From positions 248,001-312,000 of the forward strand of contig JAKLIF010000002.1 in NCBI GenBank assembly GCA_022709755.1: a stretch of 64,000 bases of DNA, given 5' to 3'. Under the pieces are notes generated by a model. It did no database searches. It saw nothing but the letters and a program-made list of their open reading frames with translations, and was not told the origin of the DNA. The position numbers and the translations under genes were made by a program. Positions 8,170 to 13,768 of the stretch are shown here, piece after piece (within the stretch, counting starts at the first letter, position 1; the number at the start of each line of letters is the position of its first letter). Origin of the DNA: Elusimicrobiota bacterium. GTDB taxonomy: Bacteria > Elusimicrobiota > Elusimicrobia > FEN-1173 > JAKLIF01.

Positions 8170-9102
8170 ATGTCGTATCCCAGCATTGAAGACGAACTGC
8201 GCGCCCTGCGGAACCAGTGGAAAGAGAACCTGGACCAGCTCCACCTGCTCTATGCCCTGTCCAAGGAGATCGTCTTCGCGCGGGATCTGGACCTCCTGTT
8301 CGACCACGCCGTCATGCGCGCCGCCCAAGTCTTGAAGGCGGAGGCCGCTTCCCTCTATCTGCTGAACCAGGAGGATTGGACCCTGGACTTCACCATCGTC
8401 AAGGGACAGTCCTCGGAAGCCATTCGGAACCTGAACATCCATCTGCGGCCGGGGGAAGGGGTGGCGGGATGGGTCGCCGCCAACGGAAAATCCGTGATAT
8501 CCAACAACCCGATCGAGGACTCCCGCTTCAAACAGGACGTGGACCTGATGACGGGGTTCCAGACGCGGCACATCGTGGCGGCGCCGCTGATCGCCCAGGG
8601 AAAGACGCTGGGCGTCATCCAGGTGCTCAACAAACACGACCGCAAGGGTTTCACCGAACAGGATGCGACGTTCTTGGAATCGATCGCCTGGCTGGTGGCC
8701 ATGGCCCTCGACAACGCCCAGACTTACGCCGCCTTGCAGGCGTCACAGGATTACCAGATCAACATCCTCGAGAACCTGCCCGGCGGGTTCATCGGGATGG
8801 ATGTCAAAGGACGCATCACCCATTGCAACACGCGCGCCACGGAGATCCTGGGGATATTCCGTGACACCTGCGTGGGCCATCATTTCAAACACTGCCTGAC
8901 GACGATCCCCGTCCTGATGGGAGCGCTGGAAAAAGCCCTGGAAGAGAACAAGGGCGTCATCCGCCAATCCGGCGACGTGCTCCTTCCCTGGAAAGGACGA
9001 TGCACGCTGGGGTATTCCACCCTCATCATCCGGGACCGACGAGGCGAGACTCAGGGGATCGGGATCATCTTCCAGGACATCACCGGAGTGGCCTCACAGT
9101 AA
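8170..9102 (+). CDS. GAF-PAS sensory protein without an output domain
   Basis: 310 residues from the ATG at 8170, chosen because AAAAGGA sits 5 bases upstream; the frame also runs back to a TTG at 8131 with no ribosome binding site. Residues about 37-185 form a GAF domain (LRPGEGVAGWVA, then APLIAQGKTLGVIQVLNK), the signature of small-molecule-binding GAF domains. Residues about 196-305 form a PAS domain (NLPGGFIGMDVKGRITHCN). The protein stops after PAS, without kinase, GGDEF or helix-turn-helix, so its signal must pass to a partner. The receiver protein encoded just upstream (7661-8038) is an obvious candidate, by inference from position only. The N-terminal 30 residues look like a short coiled coil. 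Confidence 0.87.
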   Translation: MSYPSIEDELRALRNQWKENLDQLHLLYALSKEIVFARDLDLLFDHAVMRAAQVLKAEAASLYLLNQEDWTLDFTIVKGQSSEAIRNLNIHLRPGEGVAGWVAANGKSVISNNPIEDSRFKQDVDLMTGFQTRHIVAAPLIAQGKTLGVIQVLNKHDRKGFTEQDATFLESIAWLVAMALDNAQTYAALQASQDYQINILENLPGGFIGMDVKGRITHCNTRATEILGIFRDTCVGHHFKHCLTTIPVLMGALEKALEENKGVIRQSGDVLLPWKGRCTLGYSTLIIRDRRGETQGIGIIFQDITGVASQ

Positions 9103-9133
9103 GCCGGCGCGGAACGGTAAAAACGAAAAACTG

Positions 9134-9168
9134 AATAGTGCAATAGTCGAATGGTGAAATAGTATAAT
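9134..9168 (+). repeat. 8-bp tandem repeat tract (AATAGTGN type)
   Basis: AATAGT, AATAGT, AATGGT and AATAGT start at 9134, 9142, 9150 and 9158, an exact 8-bp period, followed by AATCGC-like decay. Confidence 0.6.
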
Positions 9169-9290
9169 CGCGGAAAAGAACGTATTGATCAGCGCGGACC
9201 GTAAATCGTTAAAAAAATCGTTGTTTTTCTTCCAGTCAACCACCACTTAACCATCTACTCTTGCCGGGTTTTCTACTATCACCCGATGCC

Positions 9291-9335
9291 ACCGCTTCAC
9301 CACTCCACCGTTCAACCATTCACCATTTCACTGCT
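9291..9335 (-). repeat. 8-bp tandem repeat tract, inverse orientation
   Basis: On the plus strand ACCGCTTC, ACCACTCC, ACCGTTCA, ACCATTC, ACCATTTC start at 9291, 9299, 9307, 9315 and 9322 (one unit is 7 bp). The reverse complement gives GAATGGT/GAAATGGT units that match the tract at 9134-9168. Confidence 0.6.
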
Positions 9336-9340
9336 ATAAA

Positions 9341-9393
9341 CAAAAAGCCCTGTTCTCTGTCTGAATGACGAGCATTCATGAGAGAACAGGGCT
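9341..9393 (-). terminator. Rho-independent terminator for the small minus-strand gene
   Basis: 13-bp perfect stem AGCCCTGTTCTCT (9346-9358) with AGAGAACAGGGCT (9381-9393), plus an inner 6-bp stem TGAATG/CATTCA (9362-9367/9373-9378). Read on the minus strand the stem is followed by TTTTTG. Strong terminator for the gene starting at 9734. Confidence 0.88.
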
Positions 9394-9506
9394 CCCCCTC
9401 AATGGGTCACAAATATGTGCCAGAGAAGGGGTTAAAACGGGTTGCCTGCCGATCCGCTAGTTGATGTCGCAAGATGAGAACGTCTCAGGCAGGCATGGTG
9501 TCGCGA

Positions 9507-9734
9507 TTAGCGACGAACCATCTTTGCCCGAGAAACATCACCCTTTTTGTCGAGGAAATAAAGGTATCCCTTTTCCTTTTTCACACCGACTTTCGCAACT
9601 TTTTCGGGCTTTCCCTTGCCGCCTTTTTTGCCACCACGAGCCATCTTGGCGCGGGACACATCACCCTGCTTGTCGATGAAGTAGAGGTATCCTTCTTGTC
9701 TCTTGACTCCAGCCTTCGCAATAACCTGTGCCAT
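9507..9734 (-). CDS. Small basic protein made of two near-identical 30-residue repeats
   Basis: 75 residues from ATG 9734. A longer frame begins at a GTG inside the ribosome binding site and is rejected. The Shine-Dalgarno GGGGGTGA lies 8 bases before the ATG, which is unusually strong for this window. The protein is two tandem units, AKAGVKRQEGYLYFIDKQGD... and AKVGVKKEKGYLYFLDKKGD..., each followed by VSRAKM, joined by a Gly/Lys linker (GGKKGGKGKPEK). GYLYF-[IL]-D-K-x-GDVSR-x-KM is the core. Very basic, no membrane segment or signal peptide. It has its own promoter candidate (9810-9837), a 5' leader with a 7-bp inverted repeat (9761-9767/9791-9797) and a strong terminator, so it is probably expressed at a high level. 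I recall similar unnamed small proteins elsewhere but no function. Confidence 0.8.
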   Translation of the reverse strand: MAQVIAKAGVKRQEGYLYFIDKQGDVSRAKMARGGKKGGKGKPEKVAKVGVKKEKGYLYFLDKKGDVSRAKMVRR

Positions 9735-9809
9735 TTTGTATGTCACCCCCTTTCATTTTTCGTCGGAAGAATCATCTTGACGACGACCTGTCCGACGGAG
9801 TTCCGCTAT

Positions 9810-9837
9810 AAAATAGCATTTTCTGACGAAAAATCAA
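9810..9837 (-). promoter_or_regulatory. Putative promoter for the small repeat protein
   Basis: Minus strand: TTGATT (9832-9837), 16-base spacer, TATTTT (9810-9815). It leaves a leader of about 70 bases containing CGTCGGA/TCCGACG, a possible stem. Confidence 0.4.
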
Positions 9838-9854
9838 GGACTTTAAAAATATTT

Positions 9855-10103
9855 TTACTTCTGGGCGCCCTTGGGATTCTCGAACAGATGCATCTGCGGC
9901 TCGGCCGTCGATGTGATCAGACGCTCCTGAAGCCATGAATCGATGACGTTCTTCGAAAAACGGTATTGCCGGCCGATCCGCGCCGCGGGGATCTTTTTCT
10001 GCCGGATCAAGTTGTATATCTTCGATTTACCGATCCCCAGGTAAGCGGACAGTTCTTTGATGTCCATCACTTCCCGATGCTCGCCTGACGTTTCAGCAAC
10101 CAT
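9855..10103 (-). CDS. Excisionase-family helix-turn-helix DNA-binding protein
   Basis: 82 residues. Residues about 13-62 (MDIKELSAYLGIGKSKIYNL, then IPAARIGRQYRFSKNVIDSW) match the short MerR/excisionase-like HTH (HTH_17) domain, in which a winged helix reads short DNA sites. Start ATG has AGGTGA 4 bases upstream. A perfect consensus promoter lies about 65 bases upstream. The C-terminal tail (about 20 residues, TSTAEPQMHLF) is not part of the domain. Excisionase-type proteins occur both in integrative elements and as ordinary small regulators; with no integrase here the second is likelier. Possible targets are its own AT-rich upstream region or the adjacent operons. Confidence 0.85.
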   Translation of the reverse strand: MVAETSGEHREVMDIKELSAYLGIGKSKIYNLIRQKKIPAARIGRQYRFSKNVIDSWLQERLITSTAEPQMHLFENPKGAQK

Positions 10104-10167
10104 ATTGTCACCTGCGCCTTGTCTCTGCCAATCACTCTATTGGCTTATTTCACTCTGATTCGTTTAA

Positions 10168-10195
10168 ATTATACATTAAGATAATTATTTGTCAA
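10168..10195 (-). promoter_or_regulatory. Consensus sigma-70-type promoter for the HTH gene
   Basis: Minus strand: TTGACA (10190-10195), 16-base spacer, TATAAT (10168-10173). Both hexamers are perfect, the best promoter in the window. Confidence 0.8.
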
Positions 10196-10361
10196 CAAGA
10201 ATATTCCATATTTCGCTGGGTTTTACCATTATCTAACATCGTACCATTTTTGATGGTTAGTTTTACCATCCAGTAAATAGGCCTCCTTCCATCTATTTAT
10301 TTATAAATGGTTCAGCCGGAGGACAGTCGACTGTTCGGGAACAGAACGGGGTGAGAGAAAA
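10196..10361. other. AT-rich upstream region with repeated ACCAT motifs and palindromes
   Basis: Between the HTH promoter and the end of the radical SAM operon. TTTTACCAT occurs twice (near 10221 and 10261), with a further TACCAT and an inverted GATGGTTAG between them, and CCATCTATTT...AAATGG near 10287-10310. Two adjoining palindromes, ACAGTCGACTGT (10323-10334) and CTGTTCGGGAACAG (10331-10344), follow. The ACCAT set could be an operator; the palindromes could end the minus-strand operon, but no T-tract follows. Confidence 0.4.
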
Positions 10362-11483
10362 TTATTTCAGATCCGGAAATTTCTTGAGGAGGGCGTCCTT
10401 GAACATCAAATCCAATTCGTCCGGTGTGGTGGGAGCGGGGTCGAAGAACTTCTTCCAGGTCGCGGCGTCTTCCATGCACAAGTAGACGAACACGTCCTTT
10501 CCCTTGGACTTCCGCCGGATCTCCGAGAGCATGTGGCTGTAGAGCCCGTGCCGGATCGGCCGGAGGTAGCGCAGTTTGCCGTCATATCCCCGGACCAGTT
10601 CTTCGGTCGTGACCTTCGCTTTCGGGAATACGCGGGGGATCTGTTCCCGCATGAACGGGGTGATGCGGAGCGTGCCGAGACTGATCCATGCGATGGATTC
10701 CACGGGGACTGTCGCGAAGAGATCGTCCAAGACACGCGAATAGTCCGAATGACACCCGGTGTAATGAATGAGCGGGTCGAAATGAAAAGCCGTCTTGTAT
10801 CCGGCGGAGGCCGCGTCGCGCGCCGCGGCGAGCCGTTCCGGCAAGGGAGCGCAGCCGTTCTCCTCGCGTTGGATGATCGCGGGGGGGTTCAGCGACCAGG
10901 AAACGACCGTGCGCCCTCCGTGGGAGAGACCCCGCAGGTTCTCGATCCGGGAGGTCTTCGTCTTGAGTTCCAACAGGGCGTTGGGAAGGGCGGAAAAGAA
11001 CGGGACGATGTGCCGGGAGAAGCGCGTGATCGGATCCAACGAGAGACTGTCGGAGAGTTCTCCGGTGCAGAACCGGAACAACCGGTCCGGCCGGGCGGAA
11101 ACCACCTGGCGGACCTCTTCGGTCAACGCCGGATAATCCATCTGAACGACCGTATAGCGATTGGTGAGATAACTCTGCAGGAAACAATAGGAACAGGCCA
11201 TGGAACAGTTCTCCGACGGGTCCAGGGTCTGGAGCCCGCAACACACGTAATGGTCGGTGCGGCCCGGGCACTGTTTGACCAGTCCGCCTTTGGAGCGCGT
11301 GAGGAAAAAAACGGTCTTGTTCGGCGGGACCCCCAAGGCGCGCAAGCGTTCGTCCGGAGTCTCTCCTTCCCCGAGGACGGTCGTCGGGACGTGAGGGAAG
11401 GCGTCGGTCCAGTGACGGACCGTCGGCAGCTCTCGGGCGGATTCATCCAGGAGGATATGCGTGACGGGAAAGAGTGACTGCAT
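10362..11483 (-). CDS. SPL (spore photoproduct lyase)-family radical SAM protein
   Basis: 373 residues. The radical SAM cluster motif CX3CX2C is at Cys93, Cys97 and Cys100 (NCSMACSYCFLQSYL), the spacing and context of spore photoproduct lyases, which split a thymine dimer photoproduct with a 5'-deoxyadenosyl radical. FRFCTGELSDSL near residue 136 places Cys139 where I would expect the hydrogen-donor cysteine of the Bacillus enzyme (Cys141), an alignment by eye. Other family traits are ELKTKTSRIENL and SWSLNPP. Nothing else suggests sporulation, so the substrate may differ. It is the last gene of a three-gene minus-strand operon, 6 bases after the ParB-like gene. It could be a DNA repair enzyme or an uncharacterised SPL-like enzyme. 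Confidence 0.85.
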   Translation of the reverse strand: MQSLFPVTHILLDESARELPTVRHWTDAFPHVPTTVLGEGETPDERLRALGVPPNKTVFFLTRSKGGLVKQCPGRTDHYVCCGLQTLDPSENCSMACSYCFLQSYLTNRYTVVQMDYPALTEEVRQVVSARPDRLFRFCTGELSDSLSLDPITRFSRHIVPFFSALPNALLELKTKTSRIENLRGLSHGGRTVVSWSLNPPAIIQREENGCAPLPERLAAARDAASAGYKTAFHFDPLIHYTGCHSDYSRVLDDLFATVPVESIAWISLGTLRITPFMREQIPRVFPKAKVTTEELVRGYDGKLRYLRPIRHGLYSHMLSEIRRKSKGKDVFVYLCMEDAATWKKFFDPAPTTPDELDLMFKDALLKKFPDLK

Positions 11484-11489
11484 CGGGTG

Positions 11490-12479
11490 TCACTCGTCGG
11501 AGAGGAGTTGTTCGATGATCTGGCGGTTCTGGTCGGAGCCGATCTTGTCGGCGGCCCGTTTCAGTTGTTCCGGTGTCTGGATGTGAAGGCGGATATCGAT
11601 TCCCGGTTGTTCGAGAGACGGGTCCCAGGAGACGGCGGTGCCGGAGGGCAAGTCCAGTCCCCGTGAAAGATCTTTTTTCTTCTTCAGGCGCCGGACGAGT
11701 TCCGGATACCGGCGTTCGCGCAGGCGCGCCATGAGAGAGGATAAAACGGCGGGCGCATCCTGGATCGGCGGAGCGAGGCCCTCCTCCAGTTTCAGCGATT
11801 CCGCGATTATCGAGGGGGGCACATCCTCTTTGCGCGACAGTTCCAACAGTTCGGTCACGATCTTGTCCAGATCGTTCAGGGTGGGAGAAAGGCCTTCGGT
11901 CAACTTTTGGAGGAAGGAGACGGAATCCTCATCCAACCCGACGAAGTCCGCATATCGCCGGAGCGGACAATCCTTCTCCGCGAGATATCTCAACAGCGGG
12001 GCCGGCACGGAGACCACCCCGGCCAACGCCTCCACCAACGCTTCGGAAGGTTGGAGGTCCATCAAAGGGAAATAATCGTCGACGATGGAGGACGGAGGGA
12101 CCTTCAGATCCAACAACCGGCGGACGACCCGCGATTTTTCGGGGATGGAAAGTTCCCGGTCCGTCCTGTTTTCCGAGAGCCAGAAACGGATGGCGTCGGT
12201 GACGGGCCAATGGGCCGGGACCAGCCACGCCGGGACTTTCCGGATGTTGATCCCCTGCCGTGCGGCGGTCCGGATGCGCTTGCGGCCGCTGATGATCTGG
12301 TATTTCGAACGGACGGGTTTCAAGACGACCGGGTGCAACACGGACCAGGCCCGGATGGACTGCAATAACGGGGGCGATTGCCGCCAAGGATCCCCGAAAG
12401 CGTAGGTGTCGTCTTCCTGGTCTATCTTGGATATCGGGACCCAGCGGAATTTTTCCGTCGGGAACACGAGCGGGATCAT
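11490..12479 (-). CDS. ParB/Srx-fold N-terminal domain protein
   Basis: 329 residues. Residues about 13-90 look like the ParB N-terminal (ParB/Srx) domain: PISKIDQEDD, then LLQSIRAWSVLHPVVLKP, then IISGRKRIRTAARQG, where GRKRIRTA stands at the GERRxRA nucleotide-binding motif. The remaining 240 residues are mostly helical with charged stretches, including a Lys/Arg-rich segment (ERRYPELVRRLKKKKD). There is no second partition gene (parA) nearby, so this is not a normal chromosome-partition pair. It overlaps the nucleosidase gene upstream by 4 bases (ATGA) and is 6 bases from the radical SAM gene, so the three are surely co-transcribed. Role inferred only: a DNA-binding or CTP-dependent partner. 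Confidence 0.72.
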   Translation of the reverse strand: MIPLVFPTEKFRWVPISKIDQEDDTYAFGDPWRQSPPLLQSIRAWSVLHPVVLKPVRSKYQIISGRKRIRTAARQGINIRKVPAWLVPAHWPVTDAIRFWLSENRTDRELSIPEKSRVVRRLLDLKVPPSSIVDDYFPLMDLQPSEALVEALAGVVSVPAPLLRYLAEKDCPLRRYADFVGLDEDSVSFLQKLTEGLSPTLNDLDKIVTELLELSRKEDVPPSIIAESLKLEEGLAPPIQDAPAVLSSLMARLRERRYPELVRRLKKKKDLSRGLDLPSGTAVSWDPSLEQPGIDIRLHIQTPEQLKRAADKIGSDQNRQIIEQLLSDE

Positions 12480-13054
12480 GAGACCGTGTCCAGGCCTTTC
12501 CGGATGAACGTCAAGAGCATGCCGAGCCGACGCGACAGCCGCTCGGTGTTCTCCCGATAGTCGCCCTCGGCCTGTTCGTCGGCCTGATCGCTGATGATCT
12601 TCACGACGGAGACGGGGTGGATGGAATTCTTCAGTTGCGTCAGGAGTCCGTGGGCTTCCATGTCCACCGCGTCGGCTTGAAAGCGGTGGCGGAGTTCTTC
12701 CCGGAGGAGCGCGTCTTCGACGGGAACCGAGACGGTGAGCAATCGGCCGATGCGGCAGGAGACCCGCTGGGAGTGAAATGTCCGGAGGATGAGCCGGTTG
12801 AACACGGGACTCGTCTCCAGAACATCCCCGGTCTCACCGACGACGGTCTCGGCCAGGAAAACCGTTCCGGCTTTCCAATCCGGGTGGAGCGACCCGGCGA
12901 ACCCGGCGTTCAGATAATGATGCCCGTCCCCTTCCAGGAGGATATCGGTGGCGGGGAACGATCGATTCTTGATTCCCGTCACCAGGACACGGGATTGACC
13001 GGAAGGATCTCCCGGCGAGGCATATCCGGGCGCTTCGTGCGGAGAAGCCAACAT
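12476..13054 (-). CDS. Nucleoside phosphorylase/hydrolase-superfamily protein (MTA/SAH nucleosidase-like)
   Basis: 192 residues from ATG 13054 (an in-frame ATG also exists at 13066). Features of the purine nucleosidase/phosphorylase fold are NAGFAGSLHPDWKAGTVFL, the MET-type ribose-binding motif as VDMEAHGL, and KIISDQADE, whose Asp would be the purine-contacting acid. It is shorter than Pfs/MTAN (about 230 residues), with a reduced N-terminus. ATG 13054 is preferred because a TATGTT -10 covers the upstream ATG and lies 7 bases before this one, suggesting a leaderless transcript. It is the first gene of the operon with the ParB-like and radical SAM genes. Since MTAN-type enzymes also cleave 5'-deoxyadenosine, it might clear the radical SAM by-product; that is inference. 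A futalosine hydrolase is an alternative. Confidence 0.7.
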   Translation of the reverse strand: MLASPHEAPGYASPGDPSGQSRVLVTGIKNRSFPATDILLEGDGHHYLNAGFAGSLHPDWKAGTVFLAETVVGETGDVLETSPVFNRLILRTFHSQRVSCRIGRLLTVSVPVEDALLREELRHRFQADAVDMEAHGLLTQLKNSIHPVSVVKIISDQADEQAEGDYRENTERLSRRLGMLLTFIRKGLDTVS

Positions 13055-13061
13055 CACTGTT

Positions 13062-13091
13062 AACATAGGGGGCCCCGTTTTGAAAAATCAA
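13062..13091 (-). promoter_or_regulatory. Putative leaderless promoter for the nucleosidase/ParB-like/SPL operon
   Basis: Minus strand: TTGATT (13086-13091), 18-base spacer, TATGTT (13062-13067), then 7 bases to ATG 13054. No Shine-Dalgarno is present. It overlaps the divergent promoter of the phospholipase D-like gene. Confidence 0.5.
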
Positions 13092-13108
13092 ACGACTCGG
13101 AATATGAT
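13080..13108 (+). promoter_or_regulatory. Putative promoter for the phospholipase D-like gene
   Basis: TTGAAA (13080-13085), 17-base spacer, TATGAT (13103-13108). If real, translation must start downstream of about 13115, which supports the GTG at 13134. Confidence 0.5.
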
Positions 13109-13133
13109 ACAAAATATACCCAATGGTGATTAT

Positions 13134-13757
13134 GTGATTAAATGCACACTCTTCATCGGCCTCTTGTGTTGCGCGGTCCTCGGCGGGGTCGCCGTCCGCG
13201 CCGAAGAAGTTGATCTGGGCGAGGGTCCGGAAGTCTTCGAGATCGGCATCGACACCTTCAGTTCCGTGCCGCTGAGACCGGCGGTCTTCGACGTGGGGCT
13301 GTCGGATGTATTCCAATCCTCGGGGACCCAGATCTATTTCTCTCCGGAAGACAACTGCGACAACATCATCATCGGATGCCTCTACCAGGCCCGACGTTCG
13401 ATCGATGCGGCCGTTTTCCTCATCAGCCATCCCGGCATCGCCGACGCCCTGGTCCATGCCCACCAGGCCGGCCTCACGGTGCGCGTCATCATGGACGGGG
13501 AGCAGAGCCAGTTCCCCGTGGCGATGGATGAATTCATCGAGAGGGCCGGCGTCCCGCTGAAGAGATCGCGCGGACCCGGGAAGATGCACAACAAATTCGC
13601 CATCCTGGACGGGCAGATCATCCTGACCGGCAGTTACAACTGGACCGTGGGCGGAGCCTCCCTGAACGATGAGAACCTGATCATCCTCCGCGAACCCGTC
13701 GCCCGGTATCAGAAGAAATTCGACCGGCTCTGGGAACAGATCCCGGCCAAGCCCTGA
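13134..13757 (+). CDS. Secreted phospholipase D-like (single HKD motif) protein
   Basis: 207 residues from GTG 13134, which has GGTGA 5 bases upstream and gives a compact signal peptide (MIKCTLFIGLLCCAVLGGVA, cut after AVRA); the frame extends to TTG 13080 and ATG 13104. The mature part carries one HKD motif, HNKFAILDG followed by LTGSYNWT, which forms the phosphodiesterase active site. Single-HKD proteins of this size (Nuc endonuclease type) act as dimers on nucleic acid, although phospholipase or cardiolipin-type activity is possible. With the signal peptide it should work in the periplasm or outside. It is divergent from the nucleosidase operon and convergent with pabBC. Confidence 0.83.
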   Translation: MIKCTLFIGLLCCAVLGGVAVRAEEVDLGEGPEVFEIGIDTFSSVPLRPAVFDVGLSDVFQSSGTQIYFSPEDNCDNIIIGCLYQARRSIDAAVFLISHPGIADALVHAHQAGLTVRVIMDGEQSQFPVAMDEFIERAGVPLKRSRGPGKMHNKFAILDGQIILTGSYNWTVGGASLNDENLIILREPVARYQKKFDRLWEQIPAKP

Positions 13758-13768
13758 CCTCGTTTCGA

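Larger units (their letters stand above)
9103..9506. other. Gene-free convergent region: 8-bp tandem repeats in inverted arrangement plus a terminator
   Basis: No gene is supported. The region lies between two convergent genes and is AT-richer than its surroundings. It holds a plus-oriented 8-bp repeat tract (9134-9168), a second tract of the same unit in inverse orientation (9291-9335), and a strong factor-independent terminator for the minus strand (9341-9393). Bases 9394-9506 show nothing definite. Confidence 0.65.

Noticed and set aside
9134-9335. Repeat tracts considered as a CRISPR array
   Set aside because: Units are 8 bp, degenerate and without spacers; no cas gene nearby.
9474-9938. 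154-codon plus-strand frame across the small repeat gene and HTH gene
   Set aside because: It is antisense to two genes with clear ribosome binding sites and promoters, and shows no plausible protein features.
9855-10103. HTH protein as the excisionase of an integrated element
   Set aside because: No integrase, attachment-site repeats, phage genes or tRNA target in the window, so it is called a small DNA-binding protein only.
11490-12479. ParB-like gene as part of a chromosome partition (parABS) locus
   Set aside because: No parA, no parS-like 16-bp palindrome seen nearby, and the origin genes are more than 36 kb away.
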